From the NCBI RefSeq assembly GCF_000284415.1, contig NC_017059.1:1000725-1064724 (forward strand): 64,000 bases of DNA, written 5' to 3'. The position numbers and the translations under genes are program-made. Below are positions 1 to 9,738 of the stretch, one piece after another. This DNA comes from Pararhodospirillum photometricum DSM 122 (lineage in GTDB: Bacteria > Pseudomonadota > Alphaproteobacteria > Rhodospirillales > Rhodospirillaceae). How positions within the stretch are numbered: position 1 is the stretch's first letter; each line of letters starts with the position of its first letter. A model generated the notes under the pieces. It saw nothing but the letters and a program-made list of their open reading frames with translations. It was not told the DNA's origin and did not search any database.

Positions 1-2
1 CC

Positions 3-377
3 GCCGCCCACGTGGAAACCTTGACGGCGGGCGACGTTCTTCAGGCCTCGTTTCGCACCGACGCCCTGTTTTTGGAAGGCACCGACGCCTTGCGGCCCGG
101 ACGCGAGGCGTTCCTGGCCCGCTTGGTGGCCGCGTTGACCCCGGCCTCAGCGGCCCCGCCCCGGGCCATGGAGATTGTTGTCGCCACCGGCGGCGCCTCT
201 GACGCCACCATGCCCGACCCCACCAGCTTGGAAGTGCGTCGGGCCGCCACCTTGGGCCGCTTGGCCCATGCCCTGGGGGGAGGCCCTGGCATGATCAGCG
301 CCGGCCTGGGTCCCGGGCCTTTGGACACCGTGGTCTTCACCTTTCGCCGGCGCGGCGAGGGAGGAGGCCTGCCATGA
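3..377 (+). CDS. MotB/OmpA-like protein, C-terminal part (5' end outside window)
   Basis: The reading frame is open to the window edge, so the true start lies upstream; an internal GTG at 12 is only a possible start. The visible residues look like the end of an OmpA/MotB-type peptidoglycan-binding domain: an alternating helix and strand pattern, then LEVRRAATLGRLAHAL, then a closing strand VVFTFRRR. The stop overlaps the start of the next MotB-like gene by an ATGA, so the two are translationally coupled and probably form one motor or envelope module. The family call rests on this pattern and on the neighbour, not on a decisive motif. Confidence 0.5.
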   Translation, partial: AAHVETLTAGDVLQASFRTDALFLEGTDALRPGREAFLARLVAALTPASAAPPRAMEIVVATGGASDATMPDPTSLEVRRAATLGRLAHALGGGPGMISAGLGPGPLDTVVFTFRRRGEGGGLP

Positions 378-961
378 GTATTTTCGACGACCGCGACGCC
401 GATCTCCAGGCCGTGTCGGCCGGATCCGTGGCCTCGGGCAAATCGGCCGGGGGCATCTGGATGGTGACGTTCGTCGATCTGGTTTTGCTGCTCTTTGGAT
501 TTTTTGTTTTGTTGTTTTCCATGTCGAGCCTGGAGACTGCGGGCCCCATGCCCGACGCATTGGCCGTCTTGCCAACGCGCGCCGACGCCCCGATCCGTCT
601 TGAAAAGACTCCGGCCCGTGCCGACGCCAATATCGGCGCCCGGTCCCAGCCTCGGGCGGCGGCGACCGAGTACCTGACGGTGTTGCTGCGTGACGCCCTG
701 GACCGCGTGCCGACCTTGCGCCCGCTCCGATTGGACAACGAGGGCGACGATGTCAGACTCTCGGTACCGCCCGCCCTGTGGAGCGGGGCCGCCCCGGGCC
801 TTGGCGACCTTGCCGCCCTTCTCGACCGCCTGGATAACCGTGTCATGATCATCGCCCCCACCCAGCCTTCCCGTTACGCCTCATACAACTCCTCAACCAA
901 GGTGGGCCGGGTCACGGCATTGCCGACCACGCGGTTGCGCCCGGCGCGCTTGGCGGTGTAG
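374..961 (+). CDS. MotB-like protein, N-terminal plug/TM, apparently truncated
   Basis: The ATG overlaps the preceding stop (ATGA). Residues about 33-57 (WMVTFVDLVLLLFGFFVLLF) match the MotB N-terminal membrane segment, including the Asp in the TFxDL context that carries protons in MotB. The rest resembles a linker and the start of an OmpA-like domain, ending near LDRLDNRVMIIAP. After about position 868 the frame simply runs antisense through the 3' end of the convergent diguanylate cyclase gene, an 88 bp overlap. The last 30 or so residues are low-complexity and unlike any OmpA fold. The OmpA domain therefore seems to have been lost by a rearrangement or frameshift, and a functional stator is doubtful. 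Confidence 0.6.
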   Translation: MSIFDDRDADLQAVSAGSVASGKSAGGIWMVTFVDLVLLLFGFFVLLFSMSSLETAGPMPDALAVLPTRADAPIRLEKTPARADANIGARSQPRAAATEYLTVLLRDALDRVPTLRPLRLDNEGDDVRLSVPPALWSGAAPGLGDLAALLDRLDNRVMIIAPTQPSRYASYNSSTKVGRVTALPTTRLRPARLAV

Positions 962-1869
962 AGGGCCTCGTCGGCGGTGGCGATGAGGATATCGGGGCCA
1001 TCCCAGGGCACCCCCGAGGCGGCGCCGATGCTCAAGGTGACAGGGCCGCCGTCCGGGCGTCCGCCGTGGGGCAGGTGCAGGGCTTCAACCGCGGCGCGGA
1101 CCCGCTCGGCCACCTGCAAGGCGCCGGCCAGATCGACATTGGGGAGCAAGATGGCGAACTCCTCGCCCCCGTAACGCGCCGCCAGATCGCCCTGGCGGAA
1201 AATCTGGGCCTCGATGGCCTGGGCCACCGTGCGCAAACACTCGTCGCCCTTTTGGTGGCCGTGGGTGTCGTTGTAGGCCTTGAAGTGGTCCACGTCGGCC
1301 AGCAAGACCGATAGCGCGGTGGTGTCGCGCTGGGCCTGCTGGCAGTCGGCGACGATGGCCGTGTCGAAGGCGCGGCGATTGGCAAGACCGGTCAGGCCAT
1401 CGCGGTTGGCCAAGCTGTGCAGGGCCATTTGCGCCAGTTTCTGCTCGGTCATGTCGCGCAAGGTCTCAACGACGGCAATCAAGGTGCCGTCCTCGCTGAA
1501 GATGGGGCCGGCGTCGATGGCCAGATACAGGCGCTTGGCCGCCCGGGGCATCACGCACCAGTTTTCCGCGCTGAGGCCCAAGGTGTTGTCGCTGGGCACG
1601 GTGTGGCTGTCGTAAAGCCGGGTGAGTTCCTCGGTGCGTCCCAGGATCAAAGTGTCGGCCAGACAGTAGCGCGGGGTGTCATAAAAGGCGCGCCAGTGGT
1701 CGCGGGTGCCCAGGACCTCGGGGGCGCCCACCCCCGTGAGGCGCTCGCAGGCCCGGTTCCAGATGACAACGCGCCGTGTCGCATCCAAAACGAACGTGGG
1801 CACCACCAGATGCTGCATCAGGCGAACGGCAAACGTTCGGCCCAAATCGAGATGCGTTTCGGTGTACAT
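874..1869 (-). CDS. PAS-GGDEF diguanylate cyclase
   Basis: A cytosolic protein of 331 aa that should make cyclic di-GMP from two GTP. Residues about 15-145 form a PAS domain (VVPTFVLDATRRVVIWNRA) ending in a PAC-like segment. A GGDEF domain follows from about 155, starting at DGLTGLANRRAF. The active-site loop is GGEEF at 234-238, which is catalytically competent in this family. RQGD at 225-228 is the RxxD product-inhibition site, correctly placed five residues before it. There is no membrane segment. The start at 1869 has a good upstream GGGAGGGA. A hairpin lies in the 5' leader, and the gene is convergent with the MotB-like pair. Confidence 0.92.
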   Translation of the reverse strand: MYTETHLDLGRTFAVRLMQHLVVPTFVLDATRRVVIWNRACERLTGVGAPEVLGTRDHWRAFYDTPRYCLADTLILGRTEELTRLYDSHTVPSDNTLGLSAENWCVMPRAAKRLYLAIDAGPIFSEDGTLIAVVETLRDMTEQKLAQMALHSLANRDGLTGLANRRAFDTAIVADCQQAQRDTTALSVLLADVDHFKAYNDTHGHQKGDECLRTVAQAIEAQIFRQGDLAARYGGEEFAILLPNVDLAGALQVAERVRAAVEALHLPHGGRPDGGPVTLSIGAASGVPWDGPDILIATADEALYTAKRAGRNRVVGNAVTRPTLVEELYEA

Positions 1870-1885
1870 ACCCGTCCCTCCCTGT

Positions 1886-1912
1886 GGCCGTGGGTCGGCC
1901 TTTTTGTTTTTT
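1886..1912 (+). terminator. Hairpin plus T-tract just upstream of the diguanylate cyclase
   Basis: A GGCCG/CGGCC stem with a five-base loop is followed by TTTTTGTTTTTT on the plus strand, a textbook intrinsic terminator. No plus-strand gene ends here. It would stop antisense transcription coming out of the cyclase gene, or fold in the cyclase 5' leader on the other strand. Confidence 0.5.
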
Positions 1913-2054
1913 ACGGGGAATGATGGCGCCAGGAGAGGCTTCCTTTGAGAACGGCGAGCTTCTCCTTTCTGTGGCGGCGGAAGTGTACACGGCTCCGGCC
2001 GGTCTCGCTAGCGTCGAGGAGGCCGGGGGGAAGCGGTGAAGAAAGACGGCTGGG

Positions 2055-2095
2055 CAGGCGCGACCTCCCCAGACCCCTCGATTCTGGCTGCCGTG
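2055..2095. repeat. GC-rich palindromic repeat, diverged copy
   Basis: Contains GGCTGGGCAGGC, GACCTCCCCAGACCCCTCG and a short spacer. This is a slightly degenerate copy of the repeat found after many genes in this window. It lies in the leader of the transglutaminase/DUF2126 gene. Confidence 0.6.
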
Positions 2096-2154
2096 CTTGC
2101 ACGCTCCCGGGTCCTGCTTCTACGATAGGCACTCCTCTGGCGTTCGGGGTTTCC

Positions 2155-5100
2155 ATGAGCATCCATGTCGCGCTGACCCACCGCACGGTCTACACCTACG
2201 ATCGGCGGGTTTCTCTCACGCCCCAGGTGATTCGCCTGCGACCGGCCCCGCACAGTCGAACGCGCGTTTTGTCCTATAGTCTCGAGATTTCACCCAAGCC
2301 GCATTTTATCAACTGGCAGCAAGATCCCAACGCGAACTGGCTGGCCCGCGTTGTTTTTCCTGAAAAGGTTGATCATTTTGCCGTCACGGTCGATCTCGTG
2401 GCCGACATGGCGGTGTATAATCCCTTTGATTTTTTCTTGGAGCCCGACGCCGAGCGCTACCCGTTTACTTACCCCGAAGATTTGGCCGAGGAACTGGCGC
2501 CTTATCGCCGGCCGGTTGCGGCGGGGCCCGGCCTGAGCGCTTTTTTGGCTACGGTGTCGCGCGAGCCCCGGCGCTGCGTTGATTTTCTGGTCGATCTCAA
2601 TGCGCGGCTCCAGCGCGAGATCAAGTATCTCGTGCGCTTGGAGCCCGGGGTGCAACCCCCCGAGGAAACCCTGAGATTGGGCAGCGGCTCGTGTCGGGAC
2701 ACGGCTTGGCTGCTGGTGGCGATTTTGCGTCATCTGGGGTTGGCCGCGCGTTTTGTCTCGGGCTACCTGATCCAGTTGACCCCGGACCAAAAGCCGCTCG
2801 ATGGCCCGGCCGGACCCAGCGCCGACTTCACCGACCTGCACGCCTGGACCGAGGTGTATCTGCCCGGGGCCGGCTGGGTGGGGCTGGACCCGACCAGTGG
2901 TCTCCTGGCCGGCGAGGGGCATATCCCCCTGGCCGCCACCCCGGATACGCCCTCGGCGGCGCCGGTATCGGGCGGGGTCGAGCCGTGCGAGACGACCTTC
3001 GACTTCACCATGGAGGTCCGGCGTCTGCATGAAACGCCGCGGGTGACCAAGCCCTATACCGAGGCCCAATGGCAGGCCATCCTCGATCTGGGCCACGCGG
3101 TGGACCGGCGCCTCACGGACGGCGACACCCGCCTGACCATGGGCGGCGAGCCAACCTTCGTGTCCGTTGACGACATGGACGGCCCGGAGTGGAACACCGA
3201 GGCGGTCGGGCCGACCAAGGAGCGGCTGGCGACCGTGCTGTTGCACCGCCTGAAGGACCGCTTCGCGCCCGGGGGACTGATGCTGTTCGGCCAGGGAAAA
3301 TGGTACCCCGGCGAGCCGCTGCCGCGCTGGGCGCATCATCTCTATTGGCGAACCGATGGTGTGCCGCTGGTCCAAGATCCCGAGGTGTTGGGCGATCCGG
3401 CCCAGCCCGGCGCCCACGCCATCGACGCCGCCGGCGCCTTCATGACGGCGCTTGCCGAGACCCTGGCCGTGGATCCAGTAGCGGTGCAGCCGGCCTTCGA
3501 AGATCCCTGGCAGATGATGGCCGAGGAACGCCGCTTGCCCATCAACCTGGAGCCCGGCGACGAGCGGCTCAAGGATCCCCTGGCCCGCGCCCGGCTGGCC
3601 CGCGCCCTGGAGCGTGGTCTGGAGACCCCGGTCGGCTATGTCCTGCCCGTTCAGCGCTGGAACAGCCCGGCCCACGCGCCGCGCTGGCTCACCGAAATCT
3701 GGCAGTTCCGCCAGGGGCGATGCTACCTGATCCCGGGCGATTCGGTGATGGGCCTGCGGCTGCCGCTGGAGAGCCTGCCTCATCTGTCGGCGACCCAGTA
3801 TCCGTTTTTGTTCCCGGTCGATCCCTTTGTGCCGCGCGGCCCCTTGCCGCCGTTGCCGGCGCCGCGCTTGCAACGCCGTCTCCCGGCCGACCACGCGCGA
3901 GCCCAAGCCGCAAAATCCCCAGCCGAGCAAGCCCAGGCCGAGCAGACCTCCTTGCCCGACCAGGAGCCCCTGGCCGCGGCCGCCGGCCGGGGGGTGGTGC
4001 GCACCGCCGTGTGTGGCGAGATCCGCCAGGGTCGGCTGCACGTCTTCTTGCCGCCCGCCGAGGCCCTGGAGGACTATATCGAGTTGGTGGAAGCCGTTGA
4101 GGCCACGGCCCGGCGCCTGGGCGTTCAGGTGATCTTGGAGGGCTATCCGCCGCCGCACGATCCCCGGGTCAACGTGCTGAAGGTGACGCCAGACCCGGGA
4201 GTGATTGAGGTCAACGTCCATCCCGCCGGCTCCTGGGATGAGTTGGTCCACATCACCGAGACCCTTTACGACGAGGCCCGCCATGTCCGGCTGGGCACGG
4301 AAAAGTTCATGATCGACGGGCGCCACGTTGGCACCGGAGGCGGTAACCATCTGGTGGTGGGCGGCGCTACCCCCGCCGACAGCCCGTTTTTGCGCCGGCC
4401 CGACCTGCTGGGCAGCCTGATTCGCTTTTGGCAGGGGCACCCGGCGCTCAGTTACCTGTTCAGCGGCCTGTTCATCGGCCCCACCAGTCAGGCGCCGCGC
4501 CTGGACGAGGCCCGCGACGAAACCCTCTACGATGTCGCCCTGGCCCTCGACCTCCTGCCCACCCGGGCCCAGGCCGAGGCCGGGGGGGTGGCCCCTTGGG
4601 TGGTGGACCGCATCTTGCGCGATCTGTTGATCGACGTGACCGGCAACACCCACCGCACCGAGATCAGCATCGACAAGCTCTATTCCCCGGACCGGGCCGG
4701 CCGGCCGCCTGGGGCGTGGTCGAGTTCCGCGGCTTCGAGATGCCGCCGCATGCGCGCATGAGCCTTGTGCAACAGCTCTTGTTGCGGGCCCTGATCGCGC
4801 GCTTCTGGGAGACGCCGTTCACCGCGCCCCTGGTCCCTTGGGGCCATGCCCTGCGCGATCGCTTCATGCTGCCTTATTATGTGGAGCAGGATCTGCGCGA
4901 TCTGTTGGCCGACATGGCTCGGGCGGGCTATCCCTTCGATCCCGCATGGTTCGCTCCCCATCTCGCGTTCCGTTTCCCCACCTATGGCACGGTGCATCAC
5001 GGGGGCGTGGACATCGAGGTCCGCCACGCCCTGGAGCCCTGGCATGTCAGTGGGGGAGGATCCGGGTCCGGGCGGCACGGTGCGTTTCGTTGATAGTTCG

Positions 5101-5523
5101 GTCGAGCGACTCCAGATCCGCACCCAGGGCCTGATCCCCGGCCGCCATGTCCTGACGTGCAATGGCCGGCGCCTGCCCCTGACGGCCACCGGCACGCCGG
5201 GCGAAAGCGTGGCGGGGGTTCGCTATCGGGCGTGGTGTCCGTCCCGCTGCTTGCACCCCACCGTCGCCCCGCATGTTCCCCTGGTGTTCGACCTGCTCGA
5301 CACCTGGAACGGACGGTCGATGGGTGGTTGCGTCTATCATGTGGCCCACCCGGGGGGGCGGTCCTATGACGTGGTTCCCATCAACGCGAACGAGGCCGAA
5401 AGCCGGCGTCTTGCCCGGTTCTTCGCCATCGGCCATACCGCGGGGCCGATGGTGACGCCGCCGGCTGAGATCAACCCGGCGTTCCCGCTGACTCTGGACC
5501 TGCGCCGTCCGATAGGGGCCTAG
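2155..5523 (+). CDS. Transglutaminase-like/DUF2126 protein (two frameshifts)
   Basis: The start is the ATG at 2155, where similarity to the family begins ([17 protein letters not shown]). An N-terminal beta domain is followed by a transglutaminase core with the triad Cys180 (GSCRDTAW), His229 (LHAWTEVY) and Asp245 (GLDPTSG). A long DUF2126 region then begins at [13 protein letters not shown]. The frame breaks twice: one base seems lost between about 4690 and 4715, and one G seems gained in the G5 run at 5052-5056. Correcting both gives about 1120 aa, the usual length of this family, ending at 5523. Proteins of this type sit with ATP-grasp and alpha-E proteins in predicted peptide-ligation clusters, as here. 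Confidence 0.85.
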
Positions 5524-5544
5524 AGGGGAGGGGAGGGCGTCGGA

Positions 5545-5592
5545 AAGAAAGAAAGCTGGGGAGGCGCGGCCTCCCCACGACCCCTCCGATCC
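5545..5592. repeat. GC-rich palindromic repeat
   Basis: GCTGGGGAGGC, a short loop, GCCTCCCC, then the ACCCCTCCGATCC tail: one unit of the window-wide repeat, between the DUF2126 gene and the ATP-grasp gene. It can form a strong hairpin in either transcript. Confidence 0.75.
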
Positions 5593-5598
5593 TTTCTT

Positions 5599-5627
5599 TT
5601 GGGTTTTTCAAGGCGACGGGGTATAAT
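5599..5627 (+). promoter_or_regulatory. Sigma70-type promoter for the ATP-grasp gene
   Basis: TTGGGT, a 17-base spacer, then a perfect TATAAT, located 80 bases before the ATG at 5707. The ATP-grasp and second transglutaminase genes may therefore be transcribed separately from the DUF2126 gene. Confidence 0.6.
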
Positions 5628-5706
5628 TAACGGGTTTTCTTGGGGGAATTGGCCCGTTTCTTCGGCAACGGGCCGAGGCCTCCGGGAGCCTTTGCGGAGA
5701 TCTCCG

Positions 5707-8358
5707 ATGCGTTCCAGCCCGACAGTTGCCCGGCCCCAGGGGGCACTGTCCCCGTTGCCGTATCCCATGCCCGAGGGGTTCGACGAAATGGTCGATGCCG
5801 AGGGCAGGGTACGGTCGCGCTGGCAGCCCTTCATGACCCGTCTTGCCGCCTTGGAGCCCGACGAACTGTCGCGGCGCTGGGATCGGGGCCTGCGGCTGTT
5901 GCGGGAATCCGGGCTGGCCCATGATGTGCCCGTGGATCCCGACAGCACCGGCGAGACCGGGCGCTCGTGGGCGCTCGATCCCATTCCCTTGCTCGTGGAG
6001 CCGCGCGAGTGGCGTTTCATCGAGCGTGCCCTGGTCCAGCGCGCCGCCTTGCTCAACGCCGTGCTCGCCGACCTTTACGGCCCCCACCACCTGCTCAACG
6101 AAGGCCAGTTGCCCCCGGCCCTGCTGCACGCCAACGCCGGCTTCCTGCGGCCGCTCCACGGGGCCCGGCCCCCGGGCAAAACCTATTTGCACTTTTATGC
6201 CGCCGATCTGGCCCGCTCGCGCGATGGCTTGTGGTGGGTGATCGACGACCGTACCGAGACCCCCTCGGGGGCCGGCTATGCCCTGGAAAACCGCCAGATC
6301 GTCGGGCGCGTTTTGCCCGAGATCTACCGCGCCTTCGATGTCCAGCGCCTCGCGCCCTTTTTCGGCAAGGCGCGCGAAGCCCTGGCCCGGCTGGCGCCCC
6401 GCCCGGTCGAGGCCCCCCTGATCGTGGTGTGGACCCCGGGCCCCTACAACGAAAGCCACCACGAGCACGTTTATCTCGCCCGGTATCTCGGCCTGACCCT
6501 GGTCGAGGGCGAGGACATGACCACCCGCGATGACCGGGTCTATCTCAAGACCCTGGAAGGCCTGAAGCCCATCGACGTGATTGTGCGCTTCAATGAGGGC
6601 AGCTATTGCGACCCTCTGGAGCTGCGCGGCGACAGCACCCTGGGCGTGCCCGGGCTGGTGGGGGCGGTCCACGCCGGCACCGTGACCATTGCCAACGCGC
6701 TGGGGGCCCGGGTAGCCGAAGCCCCGGCCTTCAAGCCCTTCCTGCCCGCTTTGTGCCGGCGCCTGCTGGGCGAGGATCTGCTCATGCCCTCTATTGCCAC
6801 GTGGTGGTGCGGGCAAGAGCGCGAACAGACCTACGTGCGCGACCACCTGGAGTCCCTGGTGCTTCGCCCGGCCTTTAACGTCCGCGCCGACCCCATCGCC
6901 GGCGACAGTCTCGACGATGCGGCCCGCACCGCCGTGTTGCGCCGGCTCGACGCCCGGCCCTGGAGCTATGTCGGCCAGGAGGCCGTGCCGCTCTCCACCG
7001 TCCCGGTCTGGCACGACGGGCGGCTCCATCCCCTGCCGCTGGTGCTGCGGGTGCATCTGGTCGCCGATGGCGACGGCTATGCCGTCATGCCAGGCGGCCT
7101 TGCCCGCGTCGGCCCCGCCCCCGGCATCGCCCCTGGCCGCGTCGGGCGGACCCGGGGGGGCGGCACCAAGGACACCTGGGTGTTGAGCGAGACCCCCGCG
7201 CCCGCCGTGATCACGGTGCGCGGCACCCGCGACGAGACCCCGCGGCGGGGCCTGCGCGATCTGCCCTCGCGCGTCGCCGACAACACCTGCTGGCTGGGTC
7301 GCTACGCCGAGCGCGGCGAGGACACCGTGCGCCTCTTGCGCAAGGCCTGCGTGGTGGCCGCCGAAACCGGCTTTGGCGAGCCGGAACTGGCCGTGGTGCT
7401 CTCCTTGTTTGCGCTCCTGGGCCATCTGCCTCTCACCACCGACTATAGCGACGCTGCCACCCAGGAGCAGGCCCTGCGTACCGTGCTGCGGCTCAATGCC
7501 GATCCCAGCCAGCCCCTGGGCCTTGCCGCCACCTTGGCCAACACCCGGCGCACGGCGGTGTCGGTGCGTGATCGCCTGTCCAACGATACTTGGCGCGCCG
7601 TGGCCCAGATCAACCGCATTCCTCTGGTCGCCCCGCCCGAAACCGGGGTGCTGGACCTGGAAACCCCGCAAAGTGCCCTGGAAAGCCTGATCATGGGCTT
7701 GTTGGCTCTGGGCGGCCTCGCCCTCGACACCATGACCCAGGCGTTGAGCTGGCGTTTCCTCGACATCGGACGGCGGCTGGAGCGGGCCACCCATGGGTTG
7801 GACCTGCTGACCGGCCTGATCATGGTCGATGAGGGCGATGTCGGTCCGGCGCTCGACGTGGCCCTGGATGTTTCCGATTCCATCATGACCTATCGCTCGC
7901 GCTATCTGGCCCCGCCCGGGCTGGCGCCGACCTTGGACCTGCTGGTTTCGGACGAAAGCAATCCGCGCTCGCTGGCCTACCAGTTGGTCCGGCTGGAGGG
8001 CCACATGGCCAAGCTTTCCCCCGACCACGCCTTCGGCCTGCCCACCGAGGAGCAGCGCTGCATGGCCCGCCTGCTGGCCGATGTGCGCACCTTTGATCCC
8101 AGCAAGGTGTCTCTCGACATCGCCCCCCCCGATGGCCAGATCGCGCTGGGGGCGTGGCTGGCCCGGGTTCGCCAGGGACTCGCCGATCTGAATGGGGTCT
8201 TGACCTTGCACTATTTCGCCCACGCCCTGGAAACCCGGCCGGAGATGGCCGGGCACCCCGATCTTGAGGCGGCCTTGGCGGCGCGCGATGCCGAGCGCCG
8301 TCCCGAGATCGGCCCCGCCTCGCCGTCCGACGCCTTGGCGGAAGGAGGCGCGTCGTGA
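5707..8358 (+). CDS. Circularly permuted ATP-grasp + alpha-E fusion protein
   Basis: The ATG at 5707 is preceded by GCGGAGA. The first 490 or so residues match the circularly permuted ATP-grasp family (COG2308): GFDEMVDAEGRVR near the start, YNESHHEHVYLARYLG, EGEDMTTRDDRVYLKT and VIVRFNEGSYCDPLELR. The last 310 or so residues are an alpha-helical alpha-E domain (COG2307), starting at RVADNTCWLGRYAERGEDT. The two are separate proteins in many bacteria and fused here. Published comparative work (Iyer and colleagues, on amidoligases) predicts that such clusters make or attach small peptides; the substrate is unknown. The stop overlaps the next start (GTGA), so translation is coupled to the transglutaminase gene. 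Confidence 0.9.
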   Translation: MRSSPTVARPQGALSPLPYPMPEGFDEMVDAEGRVRSRWQPFMTRLAALEPDELSRRWDRGLRLLRESGLAHDVPVDPDSTGETGRSWALDPIPLLVEPREWRFIERALVQRAALLNAVLADLYGPHHLLNEGQLPPALLHANAGFLRPLHGARPPGKTYLHFYAADLARSRDGLWWVIDDRTETPSGAGYALENRQIVGRVLPEIYRAFDVQRLAPFFGKAREALARLAPRPVEAPLIVVWTPGPYNESHHEHVYLARYLGLTLVEGEDMTTRDDRVYLKTLEGLKPIDVIVRFNEGSYCDPLELRGDSTLGVPGLVGAVHAGTVTIANALGARVAEAPAFKPFLPALCRRLLGEDLLMPSIATWWCGQEREQTYVRDHLESLVLRPAFNVRADPIAGDSLDDAARTAVLRRLDARPWSYVGQEAVPLSTVPVWHDGRLHPLPLVLRVHLVADGDGYAVMPGGLARVGPAPGIAPGRVGRTRGGGTKDTWVLSETPAPAVITVRGTRDETPRRGLRDLPSRVADNTCWLGRYAERGEDTVRLLRKACVVAAETGFGEPELAVVLSLFALLGHLPLTTDYSDAATQEQALRTVLRLNADPSQPLGLAATLANTRRTAVSVRDRLSNDTWRAVAQINRIPLVAPPETGVLDLETPQSALESLIMGLLALGGLALDTMTQALSWRFLDIGRRLERATHGLDLLTGLIMVDEGDVGPALDVALDVSDSIMTYRSRYLAPPGLAPTLDLLVSDESNPRSLAYQLVRLEGHMAKLSPDHAFGLPTEEQRCMARLLADVRTFDPSKVSLDIAPPDGQIALGAWLARVRQGLADLNGVLTLHYFAHALETRPEMAGHPDLEAALAARDAERRPEIGPASPSDALAEGGAS

Positions 8359-9296
8359 GCGGGACCTCGGTGCTGTATGACGTCGAGCACATCACCACCT
8401 ACAACTACTCGCAGGGGGTGACGGTCTCTCACCACTCGGCTCACTTGCGGCCGCGCTCCTTCGCCACCCAAGACGTGATCGAAACCGAGCTGCGGGCCTC
8501 GCCGCTGCCCGAAATCCGTGCCGAGCGCACCGACTACTTCGGCAACACCGTTACCAGCTTTTCCCTGTCGCGCCCGCACGAGGCCCTGACCATCATCTCG
8601 CGCTGCCGCGTGCGGGTGCATCCCCCCGACCTGCCCGATCCGGCCGACACCCCGCCCTGGGAAGAGGTGGCCCAGCGCCTGCGACGGGGGTTTGGCGCCG
8701 ACACCTTGGATGCCTGCACCGTCTTGCACGACAGCTTTTATGTTCGCACCTTGGGGGCGGTCGCCGAGTATGCGCGGCCCTCCTTTCCTCCGGGGCGACC
8801 TATTCTGGAAGCCGGCCTCGACCTGACCCGGCGCCTTCATCGCGACTTTGCCTACGACCCCAGCGCCACCACCATTGCCACCCCCCTGGCCGAGGTTCTG
8901 CGCAATCGGCGTGGGGTGTGCCAGGATTTCGCGCATCTCCAGATTGCGTGCTTTCGCGCCATGGGCTTGGCCGCCCGCTATGTGAGCGGCTACATTCTCA
9001 CCCACCCTCCCGAGGGCGGACCAGCCCTGGAAGGGGGCGACGCCAGCCACGCCTGGGTGGCCCTGTTCGTGCCCTGTCCCAACGCCCCCAACGGCGGCTG
9101 GATCGGCCTCGACCCCACCAACGACAAGGTGGTAACGCGCGAGCATATCACCGTGGCCTGGGGACGCGACTTTGAAGACGTGAGCCCGGTCAAGGGCGTG
9201 ATGCTGGGCGGCGGCGCCCAACGGGTTGGTGTCTCGGTTCGGGTGAGCCTGCTCTCGCCGTGCGCGCCGCGTCTTGTTGCGAGCGGCGGTGGCTGA
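8355..9296 (+). CDS. Transglutaminase-like cysteine protease-fold protein
   Basis: The GTG start at 8355 overlaps the previous stop and is preceded by GAAGGAGG. A family-typical N-terminal beta domain (YDVEHITTYNYS) is followed by the transglutaminase core with Cys189 (GVCQDFAH), His232 (ASHAWVAL) and Asp253 (GLDPTND). All catalytic residues are therefore present. At 313 aa it is close to the usual 270-300 aa, with an unusual tail of about 25 residues. It is the second transglutaminase of the cluster. In COG1305/2307/2308 clusters these proteins are proposed to hydrolyse or transfer peptide bonds made by the ATP-grasp partner. There is no signal peptide, so it probably acts in the cytosol. 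Confidence 0.9.
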   Translation: MSGTSVLYDVEHITTYNYSQGVTVSHHSAHLRPRSFATQDVIETELRASPLPEIRAERTDYFGNTVTSFSLSRPHEALTIISRCRVRVHPPDLPDPADTPPWEEVAQRLRRGFGADTLDACTVLHDSFYVRTLGAVAEYARPSFPPGRPILEAGLDLTRRLHRDFAYDPSATTIATPLAEVLRNRRGVCQDFAHLQIACFRAMGLAARYVSGYILTHPPEGGPALEGGDASHAWVALFVPCPNAPNGGWIGLDPTNDKVVTREHITVAWGRDFEDVSPVKGVMLGGGAQRVGVSVRVSLLSPCAPRLVASGGG

Positions 9297-9299
9297 GGT

Positions 9300-9392
9300 C
9301 GGGGACGGGGGCTGCCGCTCAGTCGGGTAACCCGGGGCTGCCGCCCCGGACCCCGCCTGGGGCGATGCCCCAGACCCCCTTCTTTTTTTAGT
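9300..9392. repeat. Second repeat family (GGGGCTGCCGCCCCGG type)
   Basis: Two nested inverted repeats: GGGGCTGCCGCCCCGGACCCC, then GCCTGGGGCGATGCCCCAGAC, ending in a T-tract. The same elements recur in inverted order at 26085-26280. This copy may end transcription of the transglutaminase gene. Confidence 0.6.
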
Positions 9393-9430
9393 TATAATAA
9401 AAAATATTTTTAACAAAAATTTTTGGGGAT

Positions 9431-9685
9431 TGTAATGGCGCTTTGCATAGGAAGTGGCAGGTTTTGGAGCCTTTCCTCGCCGATGTGTCTGTGATCCAGG
9501 AATGCGACAATCCAGCCCTGACCAAGGATGACGCCTATCGCACCTGGGCAGGCAATCCCCTGTGGGGCGGGTAGAACAAAAATAGGGGACTGGGTGTGTT
9601 TGCCCGCGACAACGTCGCGCTAGGGGCGGTGGCGCTGGAGATGGAGGCCCACCGTCTGTTCCTGTCCAGGATCGTGTCCTGTTGA
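9431..9685 (+). pseudogene. Fragment of an endonuclease/exonuclease/phosphatase-like protein
   Basis: Reading from 9431 gives a short stretch like the N-terminal part of the EEP nuclease/phosphatase fold: CNGALHRKW, then ADVSVIQECDNP with the metal-binding QE, then a stop codon (TAG, 9572-9574), then NKNRGLGVFARDN in the same frame. The frame ends at 9685, and neither a start codon nor the catalytic C-terminal half is present. It is a dead remnant inside a decayed segment. The family assignment is by motif memory and moderately secure. Confidence 0.55.
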
Positions 9686-9738
9686 GTGGTGTAACCGCGG
9701 TTTCGCCGTTTGATCTCCGGCGGGCTTGGCCGGTTTGA

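Noticed and set aside
2290-4653. Long minus-strand open frame of 787 codons opposite the DUF2126 gene
   Set aside because: Gln/Gly/Arg-rich composition without any family motif. It is the usual antisense shadow of a high-GC gene; the plus frame carries the transglutaminase motifs.
5608-8256. Minus-strand open frame of 882 codons opposite the ATP-grasp gene
   Set aside because: Same shadow pattern. The plus strand encodes clear ATP-grasp and alpha-E motifs with a promoter and ribosome site.
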